DNA of 64,000 nucleotides from assembly GCA_038030265.1 (NCBI GenBank), contig CM075938.1:13369009-13433008 (forward strand). The letters are read 5' to 3'. Below, in pieces: positions 31,724 to 43,863 of this stretch (the first letter of the stretch is position 1; each line of letters begins with the position of its first letter). The notes under the pieces were generated by a model that worked only from the letters and a program-made list of their open reading frames with translations, ran no database searches and was not told where the DNA came from. The translations under genes and the position numbers were made by a program. The stretch is from Corythucha ciliata. Its lineage: Eukaryota > Arthropoda > Insecta > Hemiptera > Tingidae.

Positions 31724-32444
31724 TATTGTATCCTATCAATAGTGACCCATACACGGGCAGATAATTCTGACAGATTTGATCGGCCGATATTTTCAACAGA
31801 TATCGTTAACGATCTAGAGCAAACGATGAGATCGGTCGTCGCCCCTTAACGTACAAAAGTTATCTGTGACCGATATCTATTACCCGATCAAATCGGCCGT
31901 TGATGGGGGCACATCTGGGAGATTGAGATCTGTTGCGGAAAAAAATCTGACAGATTTCATTTATCGGTTGGGTTCGAAAGATATTTGAGATCGGTGAAGT
32001 TAGAAAACTAGTAGAGGGAGCAAACAGCTTGACCCATACATATGATAAAAATAATAGAAAATACATGTTCAGTGAAGTTTCGGTGGTTAAAATCGTTGCG
32101 TTAAGGGGCGACGCCCAACTCGAAATCGGCCGATCTATGTCTGCCAGATATCTCTCATAAGAAATCGGTTGATTAGTGGGGGACCACAGACCACATCTGA
32201 CGGATTTGAACTCCCACCGATATCGGTTGGCCGATCACGGTTGATCTGTCGTCGTTTCTTGCCCACTAACGAGCAAATTTTCACCACCGATATCTGTCAA
32301 AAACATGAAATGTGCCGCAGATATCTGCTTGTGTATGCCCACCTAATGACACATGTTTTAAAAATATAATTTTACTTTATGTCAATTCATTAAAACTGAT
32401 TTCTGATCTCTTGATCTCGAACTAATACCCACTCGACCACAACA
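31724..32444 (+). repeat. 3' LTR of element A, interrupted
   Basis: The first 17 bp (31724-31740) and 32345-32444 match the 5' LTR; the 604 bp between them are an inserted element. It ends CCACAACA followed by the GGGCC duplication. Confidence 0.88.
31741..32344. mobile_element. 604-bp TIR element (MITE) inside the 3' LTR of A
   Basis: Ends AGTGACCCATACACGGGC and, as the complement of the right end, AGGTGGGCATACACAAGC, followed in both by AGATA. The flanks share AAT (31738-31740 and 32345-32347). The interior is full of GATCGGCC/GATATCGG words and contains TCGCCCCTTAACG near 31846 and its exact complement near 32098, so it can fold back. No protein is encoded. A 3-bp duplication would suit PIF/Harbinger, but AAT is not the standard TWA, so I leave the superfamily open. 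Confidence 0.75.
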
Positions 32445-32449
32445 GGGCC

Positions 32450-32677
32450 TTCTTGGTGGTTTTGGAGTTTGGCTGCGATTGGAGCTTTACTGTGGTTTTG
32501 TGTAGGCCTTTTGAGAAAGAAGCGAGGGTGGTTACTCACTCAGGTGAAAGGGTCTCATTGATGTTCGTCCCTGGGCTCGAATATTCTCCCCACGGTCCTG
32601 GTCCTGGTAGTTCGGTCGCGATCAAAAGCGGGCTGTCATTGCCAACAACAATATGAAACAATACAATGCAATTGGGG
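32450..32677. other. Flank between LTR element A and the next hAT
   Basis: Pre-existing sequence continuing from 20400 across the element A insertion. No feature recognised. Confidence 0.5.
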
Positions 32678-33674
32678 TATTGATGCACCGAGACCGAGAA
32701 AAAGTCTCGGTCTCAGAGATCGAGATTGCATTTTCCGGACCGAGACCGAGACTAAAGTATCATTTTCTCGTGACTTAGTCTCGGTCTCGGTGTGATCCAA
32801 AAATCACAATACATATAGTGCCGGTATAGATATTTTTACACAAAAAATGAACCCAATCTAATGCTCCCCTCTCCGGAAACCGGTTTGGGTCTTTAGCCTG
32901 GACCGAAGACCAGCCCAAATTCGGTTCGTTTCGTGCAGAAATAGCGTGCCTCTAATTTCTCAAGTTTGGAATACTATGACCTACACACATAGCATCAAGC
33001 ATCAAAGGGCGAATCGGAGACCTTTTAAAGGGGGGGGGGGATTGAAAACCCTCTCGTAGAATAACCCCCTCCCAACACGAGTTTTCAGTGATTTGACAAG
33101 ACCTATACTAGCCCACTAGAGTTAATCCCATTTTTACGCCCATTCTTGGATCAGATGTAAACTGTGTAAAGTGTAGCATTTTGACCTTACATAGCCCACA
33201 AAATGTGTACATTATAGAGCCAAGGGCGGATCTGGGACCTCTCTCAGGGGGAGGTAATTGAAACCCCTCCACCACCCCATATACAGCCCCATCACCTTCC
33301 CACCCCACCCCTCTCCAATGTTTAAAGGGATTTGACCGCTCCAGAGGGGGGGGGGGGGGGATTTCTGCTGAATTCACTTTCTGGAGGGGAGGGAGTTATA
33401 CATTAAATGCTCCATAGCCGACCGCACCAGCTGCGGGAGAGGGTGGATAACAGAGGATCTGTCAAAATCACTCTAAACATATGGGTGGGTGGGTGGGTAG
33501 GTGGCGGGGGTGAACCGTGGGAGGAAGAAGGGTTTTGATCACCCCCAACCACCTTCTGTCCTTGACCGAGACTTTCGAGACGAGACCCGAGACCGACTTT
33601 GTAAGTACGAGACCGAGATCATCTTGATAATGACCGAGACCAAGATGCCTAAGTCTCGGTCTCGTGCATCACTA
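32678..33674. mobile_element. Non-autonomous hAT-like element with GAGACC repeats
   Basis: Left end TATTGATGCACCGAGACC and right-end complement TAGTGATGCACGAGACC; flanking 8-mers AATTGGGG (32670-32677) and AATTGTGG (33675-33682) match at 7 of 8. Subterminal stretches of about 100 bp at both ends are clusters of CCGAGACCGAGAC and its complement. The middle is unrelated, G-rich sequence without a transposase. The hAT assignment rests on the 8-bp duplication and the TAGTGATG start. Confidence 0.75.
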
Positions 33675-33682
33675 AATTGTGG

Positions 33683-33750
33683 GGGGGGGGGCGCAACAAT
33701 TATTCATATTCCAAGGGGGGCGTGACCCGTGAAAAGGTTGAGAACCTCTG
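33683..33750 (-). mobile_element. Old hAT terminus
   Basis: On the minus strand it starts CAGAGGTTCTCAACCTTTTC and continues to a GCGCCCCCCCC run, a layout common at hAT ends. Only this end is visible; the hAT-like element at 32678-33674 inserted into it. Confidence 0.5.
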
Positions 33751-36700
33751 CTATAAGGGGTACAGAGGCAAAAATTACTGGCATGGAAGAGTTAATGTGC
33801 AACTAATGAAAGGCACAAGAAGATTTACGGTCTGCAGCCCATTACTTGAAGTTTTAGGATTAAAGAGACGTAACTACAAAATTTTCGTTTTTAAAGGCTT
33901 TTCTGTTAGCTTATATCGTGTTCTACGTGGTGCCAAAGGAGTGTGTGTCCCTGCAGTTTATTTACGGAAATAAGTTATGAAGCTACAAATGCCACTTATG
34001 TCTATTTTCTGGATTTTCAATGCCAAATTTCAAGATAGAAATTTCCAACGACTTGCATTGTAAACGTTATCAATTTTTCGTATTACAATGAAATTTTATG
34101 AACTTGAGGAGGGGAAGTTGAGTCAAGGAAAATTCATGAAAAAGGTCGATTGAAAGTATTGTGTATCATTAATAATGAAAAATGGGAAATTTGTAGCAAC
34201 GTCTCTTTAATCCAAAACCCTCGAACTTCTCAAATTTGTTGTTGCCTGATGGGACGAGCTTTACAACTCACACTCGATACACTTGCCGTGAAAATAAATA
34301 ATTACCTGGAAACCACGATAAAATTCCAAAAGTATTGTTTAGTACATGCGTTAATAACTTGTGAATCTGCGAGACCAAAAGCCTTAAAACTTCCCGTGTT
34401 TGAAAACTGATTAAAATTGAGAACTCCAGCTCGTTCAGCGAACCGTTAGACAGTCCCCTTATTTTATTACGCGGGCCTTTGTCCCTGAGATTCACCCCAC
34501 CCCCAAAACTATTCATCTCCTTTTGTTCATCTAAAATTATGGACGAATTTTATTTCCTTAGACTCGGAGGCGCGTGAGAAATCCATTATTTTCCTTCGGC
34601 TAAAACGACGGCGGACAGAAAAGTGGGAAGAGATGGTAAAGAGGCTTCTCCTGTTTTCAAACCCTTCAACCAACTCTGCCTCTAAAACCTTCCACCCCAC
34701 CCCACCCCACCACTACCAATATGATTAATTTACGTCTGGAGAAATGAACATCAGTCAGGGGCCTAAAATATTAATTAAAGCGAAATTAATTCAGTGGGAT
34801 TAGAGATTCAATGGTGTGACACGGGTAGGAAGAATGGCGTGGGAGGCGAAATAAAATTCTGTGATGGCAGTGGTGACGGTTGGGGGGGGGAGATGAAAGG
34901 TTTCTCTGGTTAAAACCGGAAGGATGTTTGAATTTGACGGAGGGTAAACAAAAAAGTCATATTTCGCTAACGTCGACGATGAATCATTTAACGCTGGATT
35001 TTTAGAGAATTATCCCGTTTTTTAATGAGAAATATGTACAGAAAGTGGGGGACGGCTATTGGAGCGGGTTAACGAGACCTCCCGTTATGCCACCCCGTCA
35101 TTATCTGTGATTGGTTTTAAGTGATTTCAGGAGAAAACACTCACTCTTCATACGCTGCATGATGAATATACAACTCATGACCTGGTTTTGGGTTACAAAT
35201 ACACCAGTTTGATCAGAAAGAGTTGGTAGACGCGGAGGGCTTCAAGAGTTATTCGATAAAGCCGCGTCGGGGTAAATACGTAGGGGGAGGGGGTTAATGC
35301 TTTAAAACCCTTGAAACTCCGTTCTTGGAATCTAACCAACAGTTTTCAGGCCGAATCCTACGGCAGATGATTGCGCTAAACTTCCATCCTCCTCTCGTCT
35401 ATGTAACGTCCCTCATGGACCGTTCTCCCCTTGCCTTGATCCTGTCAACAATTGGACGATTGAAAAGCACAGCAACGGTTCCAAAACGCGAATGCTCCAA
35501 TTACGATCAACTTCATTTCGAAGTCGGTCAATCTCATTCTCTCTCTCCAGCATTATTCTATTTATTTCAAAACCAATTTAGTTTCAATAAATTCGAAATT
35601 CGGAAAATGACACGAGACAAGAGAAAAGCGAGGAAAATCTCATTCTCTTTCCAATTTTTTTTTATCAGTTCTTCTCTTGACTTCCAGCGCGCCCACTCCC
35701 TTCCCATTCACTCTCATTTCAAGACGATTACCGACTTAATTCGTTTCAGAATTCTAATGTTGTTAAGTTTTTTTTTTTATTTTGCCCGTGAACCCCTTCC
35801 CCGCACCCGATTTCTTTCCTTCTTCCTTCTCCCCTCCAAGATTATAATTTATTTTTTATTTTTGTTGATAAAATCACTTTCAAACCCCTTAACCTATCCG
35901 AAATTAATCTCTCCTTCCCTTTCACTCTCACGCTTGCCGAAATGAAATCAGAGAATCGTATTTCTACCACCCACCCTTACCACGCAGCCCAATTGCACGT
36001 CGTTGTGGAAAAATCCAGAGGGTTGAAAAAAAGCTTTGAGCAAATTTAGTGTTTATTCCTCTTAAATCCCTTAGATCAATATTGAGCATTTCATCTCATT
36101 TTCGATTTTTTTTTTTTTTTTTTTTTTCTTGTAATTACTTTTTTCTTCTTCGCTCATTATTTACTTTTGCGGTTAGCAAAAGCAAAACGAATGAATGATG
36201 ATGAAGGGCAAGGAGGAAATAATTATGTAGGTGTTTCCCTCATTGAATTCCACCTCACCGTGCTTTCTCATGAGCCCCATATTCTTTACTACAAAAAAAA
36301 AAAAAAAAAAAAAAAAAAATTCGTGAGGGGGACGTGCCTCACACTATTTGCGTTTGTTATAAAATAAAATAACTTGTTACTGAAGTTCTGTCACTACAGG
36401 TATAGAAACAAAAACAGTGAAAAAGTGGGGCACGCAAAGGGGTTGCTTTAACGACCCCTGGAAATCCGTTCCAACCCCCTTGCTGGTTGGAATCGCGTTG
36501 CCGGGTGTCGAGAGAATTGCAACAAATTTTTTCAAACGCTCAACTCTCGGTGTTTCCTGAATAAAATGAAAGGGTTGGCTTTTTAATGGTGGGGGGTGTG
36601 GAAGAGCTGGCAAGATGAAACGAGGGGGGAAAGAAATGCAGTGTGAGGGGACACTTCCAGGAAAATTTTCGTTTTACCAGAGAAAAAAAGGATAGAAATA

Positions 36701-37410
36701 CAGTGTAAGAGTTTTGATTAGCCCAGGTTAAAAAAGTTCAATCTGCACAACGGCATAAACTTGAAATAACGTCATTTCCCTATTCAAGTCAGCAATTTAA
36801 AGTCTCAAGTGTATGTGTGCTAAAATTTATGTTTTTTCATTTTCTCAGTGGAATTTTAATTTTAATAATGAAGGAAGGAGAGGGTTCGATTCAATTAGAA
36901 ACCTATCACTCCTCGCCGTACCGCTGCGCTGCTCCAAACTAGTCCAGCGTTATATGACGGAATTCCCGTCAGATAACAACGGGTATTGGAAGTAACTGGC
37001 GACAAAAAAATCCCTCAAACGGACGTCGAATTTATTTGAAACGGAATTTCGAAATCATTTTATAATTTTTTAACCCAATTGAAGTAAACTCTGCGTGTTG
37101 AAAGTGGGTTTTTCTCAATTTTAGCCGCCAATACTATCAGTTTTGTTCACTCAAAGGCATGAATTTGCGCATTTTCTTCATTTTGGCAGATTTGTCTCCA
37201 TAAGCCACACTACGCTCTTTTACAATGAGGAAGTTTCACATTTTTAAAAAACTTTTTTTCTTTCGATGAGGCATATCAATCAATCCTTCCACGCAAATAA
37301 AAACGTTAAACCCTTCAGAAATATTTCTTATTTCTTAACAAAAGTTGGCACATTTGAAACCCAGTAAAACGCACATTTTCCGAAACGTAATATCCTTGCA
37401 CGGGAAGCAC
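33751..37410. other. Unresolved gene-less region
   Basis: No gene recognised. A 206-codon Ser/Phe-rich frame at 35325-35945 lies in pyrimidine-rich DNA and looks like a composition effect. Contains T and A runs (36106-36127 and 36293-36319), CCCCA repeats near 34690, and at 37100-37200 a few units of the family-1 30-bp repeat (TCTCAATTTTAGCCGCCAA). Confidence 0.5.
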
Positions 37411-37412
37411 GA

Positions 37413-38350
37413 CAGCAAAGGTCCAACCACACTAAAAGTCCAACCACAGCAATGCTCCAACCACAGCAAAGGTCAAACCACAGCAAAAGCCTAACCATAG
37501 CAAAGGTCCAACCACAGCAGAGGTCCAACCACTGCAAAGGTCCAACCACTGCAAAGGTCCAACCACACCAAAGGTCTAACCACAGCAAAGGCCTCAACCA
37601 CAGCAAAGGCCTAACCACAGCAAAGGTCCAACCAAAACAAAAGTCTAATCACAGCAAAGGTCCAACCATAACAAAAGTCTAATCACAGCAATGGTCCGAA
37701 CCATAGCAAAGGTCCAACCACTGCAAAGGTCCAACCACTGCAAAGGTCCAACCACTGAAAAGGTCCAACCACAGCAAATGTCCAACCCCTGCAAAGGTCC
37801 AACCACACCCAAGGTCTAACCACAGCAAAGGCCTCAACCACAGCAAAGATCCAACTACAGCAAAGGCCTCAACCACAACAAAGGTCTAATCAAAGCTAAG
37901 GTCTCAACCACAACAAAGGTCCAACCACTGCAAAGGTCCAACCACAGCAAACGTCCAACCACTGCAGAGGTTCAACCACACTAAAGGTCCAACCACAGCA
38001 ACACTCCAACCACAGCAAAGGTCCAACCACAGCAAAGGTCTAACCACAGCAAAGGTCTCAACCATAGCAAAGGTCCAACCACTGCAAAGGTCCAACCACT
38101 GCAAAGGTCCAACCACTGCAAAGGTCCAACCGCAGCAAATGTCCAACCCCTGCAAAGGTCCAACCACACCCAAGGTCTAACCACAGCGAAGGCCTCAACC
38201 ACAGCAAAGGTCCAACCGTCCAACCACAGCAAAAGTCCAAGCACAGCAAAGTTCCAACCACTGCAAAGGTCTAGCTACAGCTAAGCTCCAAACCACAGTA
38301 AAAGCTCCAAACATAAAGAAGACTGCACCACTGCAAATATCCAACCACAG
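37413..38350. repeat. 17-bp minisatellite, ~55 units
   Basis: Units AAAGGTCCAACCACTGC and AAAGGTCCAACCACAGC, with some CTCAACC and TCTAACC variants and blocks repeated at larger scale (37700-37860 resembles 38060-38210). Because 17 is not a multiple of three, every frame has a 17-residue period; this explains the long Trp/Leu/Cys-rich frames on the minus strand, which I reject as genes. Confidence 0.95.
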
Positions 38351-39329
38351 TTGAGCTCGCTGTGAAATTTTTCCTTTTCTCCTTCCTTTTCTTGGTTTTT
38401 GAAATCCTCGCCCCCAAGGAAAATCAGGCCCGGCAATAAAGGACCCAGTGCTCTCCCTCCTCTCGACAGGCCTGACGACTGCAATTCTCAATATTTGAGT
38501 GTGGGCTGATGGACTCAGGGGCAGCGTAAAGAAACAAAAATGTGACGTTCCTGAAGTTTCCTGTACTTGTATGGTTGGTCTCAAATGTCAACCTTAAGGT
38601 CATGGGGGCAAATTCACGCTAGGGATTGAGACCAAGGTTGAGAATCACTGCCAAATAGCAATGACCACTCGAAAGTTATCGACCCTGAAATTCTAAAAAA
38701 ACGACTACAAATAATTTCACAGAACAAAAAAAAACGAGTACCTACAAATAATTTTTTTCCCCGGGATTTTCGTTCCCTCCTTAAACCGTAAAGTGCGCGG
38801 CAAGATTATTTAAAACATCCTCACTCTCTTCATCAACGCTTTATAGAGGACCTCCCCTTTTATTTTATTTATAACTTTTTAAATGAAGAGCCCACCACCC
38901 GTCTAGATATTACGCTGAAAACTTTTTGAAGACTATGTAAGAAAATATTTTCTAGTCGCCTTCTCCTTCACTTCCCCTTGTAAAAGTTTAGCATTTACTT
39001 ATAATACAGAAATTTTAGCGGCAGGGTCGTATTCTCCGCAATAAATGGTCTAACAATTTTGAAAATAATCTTCTAAGAACCGACCAGAAACCGCATTTCC
39101 AACAGAAATATTACGGAAGTTTTACACAAAAAAAATGACTTTTTTTTTTTTTAATATTTCGCCTGCGAGGCGAGAGAATAGCTGTGCACCTTGAACTTAT
39201 TTTAATTGGTTCGTTGAAGAAGAAGAAAACGTTCATGTCGTGACAGAATAGGATCGATATCGATTTAAAATTCCTGGGCGTATCGGGTACACTGATGAGT
39301 GACGTGGTGGAATCTCACGATGCCAAAGA
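38351..39329. other. Spacer with a hAT-type terminus
   Basis: On the minus strand CAGTGATTCTCAACCTTGG starts at 38650, a typical hAT end; no partner found. The rest (38660-39329) is AT-rich and unrecognised. Confidence 0.4.
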
Positions 39330-40139
39330 GATTACTTTTCAATGGGATTTTTTTTCTCGAAGCAAACGGTAATAATAAAGGAGAACAAAAAGACATTTTT
39401 CAACGAAGCGCTTTTGTCCATTGTAGTTGGTTTTTTTTTCTGATTTACAGCTGACAATAACTTTTCACTTCCACGTTCCTGTTGGAAAACAAGGATAATG
39501 GTAATAACGAGAGAAACAAAATTCGTACTCAAGGGCGAGCAGTGGCGTAGGTAGGAATTTGTCCCTGGAGGGGATTAGAAGGGGTAATTTCACATTTTGA
39601 CCATCATTCCACCTAGCCTGCCCACTCTTGAATCTACCGGACATCTTGCCGGCCCCATCATAGCCTTGCTCGAGAAAAAAATTATTATTAATCCCTAATT
39701 CATACAGAAAATCCAGAATTTTCTATTCAATAAATCCTTATTTCTTGTTATGGAATAAGTTGAGTGGAGGAAAGTCCGCTAGTCTCTTTGAAGTATTCCC
39801 CGATGCAGACGGACAAAGTCAGTGAAACGAGTTCAAATAAAGCAAAACGCTCACTTTTAGTCAAATAAAGGGACAGTGACCACTCGAGGATGTTGATGAG
39901 GAAACCGCGTACATTGAACATTTTCCACGGGACTCATGAGCCTACTTTCGGGTCAAATCGAAATACTCAGAGAAAATGACCCTAAAAATGTCTCAGTTAA
40001 GGGCGATTTTTGGGGGGAATGGTCAAAGTTTAGTAATAGATGAATCCTCGTATCGTGGAGTTCTCTGTGGCTGACCTACATCTATCAGGGCCCGGGGCGG
40101 AAATCTCCAAGAGTCCCGTAAGTCTCTGTATAAACAATA

Positions 40140-40960
40140 AAGTATACAATTTTTACTTTGCTTTTTCCTTATTTTAGCCACGAATTACCACTATTTCACC
40201 TTTTATATCCGTTAATTAGCGCTTATGACCAGTTTAAGTCGTAATTTTTTTAACTTTAGCCATGAATGAGTGCTTTTGTCAACTTTACCCGAAAATTAGC
40301 GCTTTTCTCAATTTTAGCCGCTTGTATCATTCCTCTCAATTTTAGCCGCGGATTAACGGTTTGCTCCCCCCCAACCAATAGCCATGAATTTGCGCATTTT
40401 CTCAACTTTAGCGGCAAAGTATCGTTTCTATCTTGTGAGCGAATAATGTTACTTAATTTTCCACGAGATTTCGATCTTTCCTCTATTTTAGCAGCAAAAT
40501 AGCGATTCTTTCATTTTTTCAGCAGAGTATTAGCACTTTTCTCTGTTTTAGCTGAAAATCAGCGTTTTTCTCGAATGTTTTCCTCAATTTTGGCCGCGGA
40601 ATAAACTTAATATAGGGCATTTCACAAATTACGATTTTTGCTATCCAAGAGCGGTTTTTCTCAGTTTGACCCGCCAATTAGCGGTTTTTTCATCCATTGG
40701 CGCTTTTTCCCAGTTTCTGCCTCAAAAGTTGTCTTTAGAAGCCGCGTATGGCGTATTATTCAGTTTTTAGCCGTGAATTAGTGCTTTTTCTTAATTTTAG
40801 CCGCGTATTAGCGTTTCAAACCTGTGAATTAGCAAGTTTTCTCAATTTCACTCGCGAAATAGCGTTTTGCGCTATTATAGCTGTAAATTGGCGATTTTCT
40901 CCATTTTTAGCCGCGAATTAGCACTTTTTTCGAAAATCAGCCACAGTCTTGGCTTATATC
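40140..40960. repeat. 30-bp array, family 1, forward, copy A
   Basis: Units of about 30 bp: CCGCGAATTAGCG, T-rich spacer, TCAATTTTAG. Degenerate, with individual units 60-90 percent alike by eye. The second-level marker GTTGTCTTTAGAAGCCGCG occurs near 40725. Confidence 0.85.
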
Positions 40961-41113
40961 ACTTGCAAGGTTATATTCTCCAGGTCGGATAGGCAGAAAT
41001 TCGTAAAAATATTTTTCCGATTTGTCCGACCACTTTACAAACCTACATCCATGGACAACCTAAAAATCGTCATTTTTCCGTATTTAATTTTCGAAAGGTT
41101 GATTCCCAGATAG

Positions 41114-41277
41114 TAGGGGTATTCATGCTCTGAAGTTTGACATATGTTATCGACGTTAAACCCTGTTATTATTTCGTATTTTTTGTGTTCAGTTTCTCCG
41201 TTTCTATGGCCTTACCCATCTGTTCGGAATTTAGCAAATAACAAATAAAGGGTTAACATTTTTCATGAATACCCCTA
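41114..41277. mobile_element. 164-bp MITE with 14-bp perfect TIRs, copy A
   Basis: TAGGGGTATTCATG at the left and its exact complement CATGAATACCCCTA at the right. No clear target duplication beyond TAG/TAA at the ends. Non-coding. It lies between the forward and reverse 30-bp arrays. Confidence 0.6.
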
Positions 41278-41364
41278 ATGTTGATAAAAAAAAAGCTCAT
41301 CTTGCCGTTAAAATTAAATAAAACACACCAATTCGTATGGCAACCAGCCTCCCAGGCCAGGTGT

Positions 41365-42170
41365 CTGAAGGCAACTTCGCTGCTGAAATAGAGAAAATGC
41401 GCTAACCCCAAGTTTCTTAAAAGGCGTAATTGAGAAAAAGCGCAAATACGAGGCTATAAAATTGAGAAAAAGCAGCGATGAATCGCACAGTAGGCTTAAA
41501 TTGAGGAAAAGCGCTGATTCGCGGCTAAAATTTAGAAAAAATATGATAATTCGCTGATATATTTGAGAAAAGCCGTTATTCCCCTATAGGCTGAATGTGA
41601 GTAAAAGTGGTGAAACTACGAAATAATCGCGGCTGAAACTAGGAAATAAAAAAAAAAACTATAATTCCCGGCTAAAACGCAGTTGAAATTGAGGAAAAAC
41701 GCTAATTATCGGTTAAAGTGGAGGAGATCAGGGAGTTTCCAGATAAAATTGAGTAAAAACTGTAATTCTTGCCAAGAATTGAGAAATAAATCGCTGTTCC
41801 AACTAAGAAAACTTACTATACTTCCTCGCAAAAATGAGACATTTTAGCGCTCATATGCAGCTAAAATATGGATAAAGCATTATTCCCGGCTAAAGTTGAC
41901 AAAAGGCTGGTCATTCTCATCTTAAAATAGTGGAAAACGTCTCCATGCGAAAGCTCGATCTCGGATCAACATTAAAAATAGGCTAATTCGCGGATAAATT
42001 TATAAAAGCTCAAATTCGGGCCAAAAATTTGGAAAAAGTCCTGATTTGCGACAAAAATTGGTGAAAGCCCGGATTTTACGTAGCTGTAAACTGCGATAAA
42101 CTGCTAAAATTAAGTAATCGCCGATTCGAGTTCGTACAGGCAGACTTGTGGCGAAAATTTAGATATTTTT
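41365..42170. repeat. 30-bp array, family 1, reverse, copy A
   Basis: Same family as 40140-40960 but inverted: words such as GCGCTGATTCGCGGCTAAAA and ATTGAGAAAA. Begins with the marker GAAGGCAACTTCGCTGCTG, also found at 19617. Confidence 0.85.
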
Positions 42171-42589
42171 CTCCTCCTCGATCACGGACTACCCACCCGA
42201 CCCTGTAGTGTAGGGCCCCACGGTTGTTTGGTTGTGGGCCATAAACATGGTTGTAAGAATTCAGGCGGGCCACCCATGATCATCCCCCCCCTCCCCCACC
42301 ACAGCCATCGAGCAAAACACTTTTGATCTTAGCAAAAGGCCGTGACGCTCTGAGTAAAAAACACTTGGGGCCTGTTCAATAACTTCAACAACTTAAGGTG
42401 ATCACAGTATAATAACATTTTCCATTTGCACAAAAAATGTGCCCTGAGGCAGCTCATTGAAGTTCAAACCTTGAACATTTAGCGCGCACGGGCGAATCTT
42501 TCACCAAAGCCTCCGGGAATTTCCCTTCGAAATCCACGAATTTTCCTTCGAAATCCGCCATTTAACGTTTTTTTCCACACTTCATCACT

Positions 42590-43425
42590 TCTTCTAAATG
42601 TTATCGGTGAATTAGTGATTTATCTCCTGTTTAGCCGCGAATTAGCGATTTTTGTCATTTTAGCAATTTTTCGCCAGTTTAGCCGTGAATTAGCGATTTA
42701 TCTAAATTTTGCAGTGAATTCTTGTTTTTTTTTTTTCTGATTTGTCAATTTTCTTTAATTTAGCAAATTTTTTCAAGTTAACCCCTCCCCCCCTATAACC
42801 ATTTTTATTGATTTTAGCCGCAAATTAGCGTTTTTTCTCATTTTAGCCGCTAATTATGAATTTTTTCACGATTTTTTTTTAATAGGCTTTTGCTTGCTAG
42901 AGCCATTAGCCGACGTTTAAATTTAAAATATTTGAACTATTGAACTATTCATCAACGAATTTGGAGTTCCCCCAATTCTCGCCGCTTTTCTGAAATTCGG
43001 CCGCGGATTAGCGATTTTTTTCACTTTCTGGCACGAAGTTACCTTTAGAAGCCTTGAATTCACGTTTTGCCCATTGACATCTTCTCCAAACGCGAATTAG
43101 CGTTTTCTTTACTTCAGCGCTTCTTTCTAATTTTATCGATGAAGTAGCAATCTTTTATCAATTTTAGCCGCAAATTAGCGATTTTTCACAATTCATCCGT
43201 GAATTAGCGGTTTTTCCAAATTTTCGTGTTTCTAAAATTCACGTTTTTCCTTATTTCAGTCACTAACTAGCGATATTTCTCAATTTCATCCATGAATTTG
43301 CAACTTTTCTTAATTTTAGCTGCGAATTAGCGCGAGATTTTTTTTTAGCTCTTTTTCGCAGTTTGATCACGAACTTGCCTTCAAAAGCTGTAAATTGTCC
43401 ATACTTCTATAGCCTCTATGTAAGC

Positions 43426-43458
<33 letters not shown>

Positions 43459-43862
43459 TACATTTCATTCCCCACTTTAGCAGTAAATACGTGATTCTAG
43501 CCACTGAAGAGCGATTTTACCCAATTCTATCCGCGAATTAGTACTTTTTCTTAATTTTCCCCGTGAATTAGCGTTTTTTTTCACGTTTAGCCATCACGTT
43601 TAGCCATTCACGTTTTTTCAGATTGAGCCACAAACTTGCGTTCTGAGACGTTTTAAGCGCGAATCAGCGCTTTTTCTCCAAAAGCCATCGGTGAATTCTC
43701 GATTTTTCAGTATTTTATCCGCCAATTAGCGTGTTTCGTGATTTCAAACGAAAATTACTGTTTTTCACACTTTACTCGCGATTTTAGAGTTTTTTTCAAT
43801 TTCGAATGTGAACTATAGTTTTATCTTGTGAATTAGCTGAGTATTTTTCTTAAGTTTATCTA
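42590..43862. repeat. 30-bp array, family 1, forward again, copy A
   Basis: Third block, again forward, with markers related to CACGAAGTTACCTTTAGAAG at about 43030, 43370 and 43626. Includes the 31-T run. The Harbinger element is inserted at its right end. Confidence 0.85.
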
Positions 43863-43863
43863 A

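Larger units (their letters stand above)
20401..32444 (+). mobile_element. Ty3/gypsy LTR retrotransposon A, split by three insertions
   Basis: Short LTRs (113 and 114 bp once an insertion is subtracted) flank gag and pol fragments in the order gag, protease, reverse transcriptase, RNase H, integrase, which is the Ty3/gypsy order. A perfect 5-bp duplication, GGGCC, borders it (20396-20400 and 32445-32449). It was interrupted by a hAT element, by a second LTR element in the opposite strand and by a small TIR element. Removing these and one copy of each duplication leaves about 3.75 kb, so it also has its own deletion, which removes most of the reverse transcriptase. The two LTRs differ at four positions plus one indel. 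Confidence 0.9.

Noticed and set aside
33677..33973. 98-codon plus frame after the hAT element
   Set aside because: Starts in a G run within an old hAT end; no motif.
35325..35945. 206-codon plus-strand frame
   Set aside because: Lies in pyrimidine-rich DNA, is rich in Ser/Phe/Leu, has no recognisable domain and crosses T runs; probably chance.
37328..38584. Several Trp/Leu/Cys-rich minus-strand frames of 65-129 codons
   Set aside because: They are readings of the 17-bp minisatellite in different frames.
40266..40502. 78-codon frame, repeated at 45409-45645
   Set aside because: It is a reading through the 30-bp array and is identical only because of the tandem duplication.
42076..42273. 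65-codon minus frame, repeated at 47219-47416
   Set aside because: Mostly array sequence; no motif.
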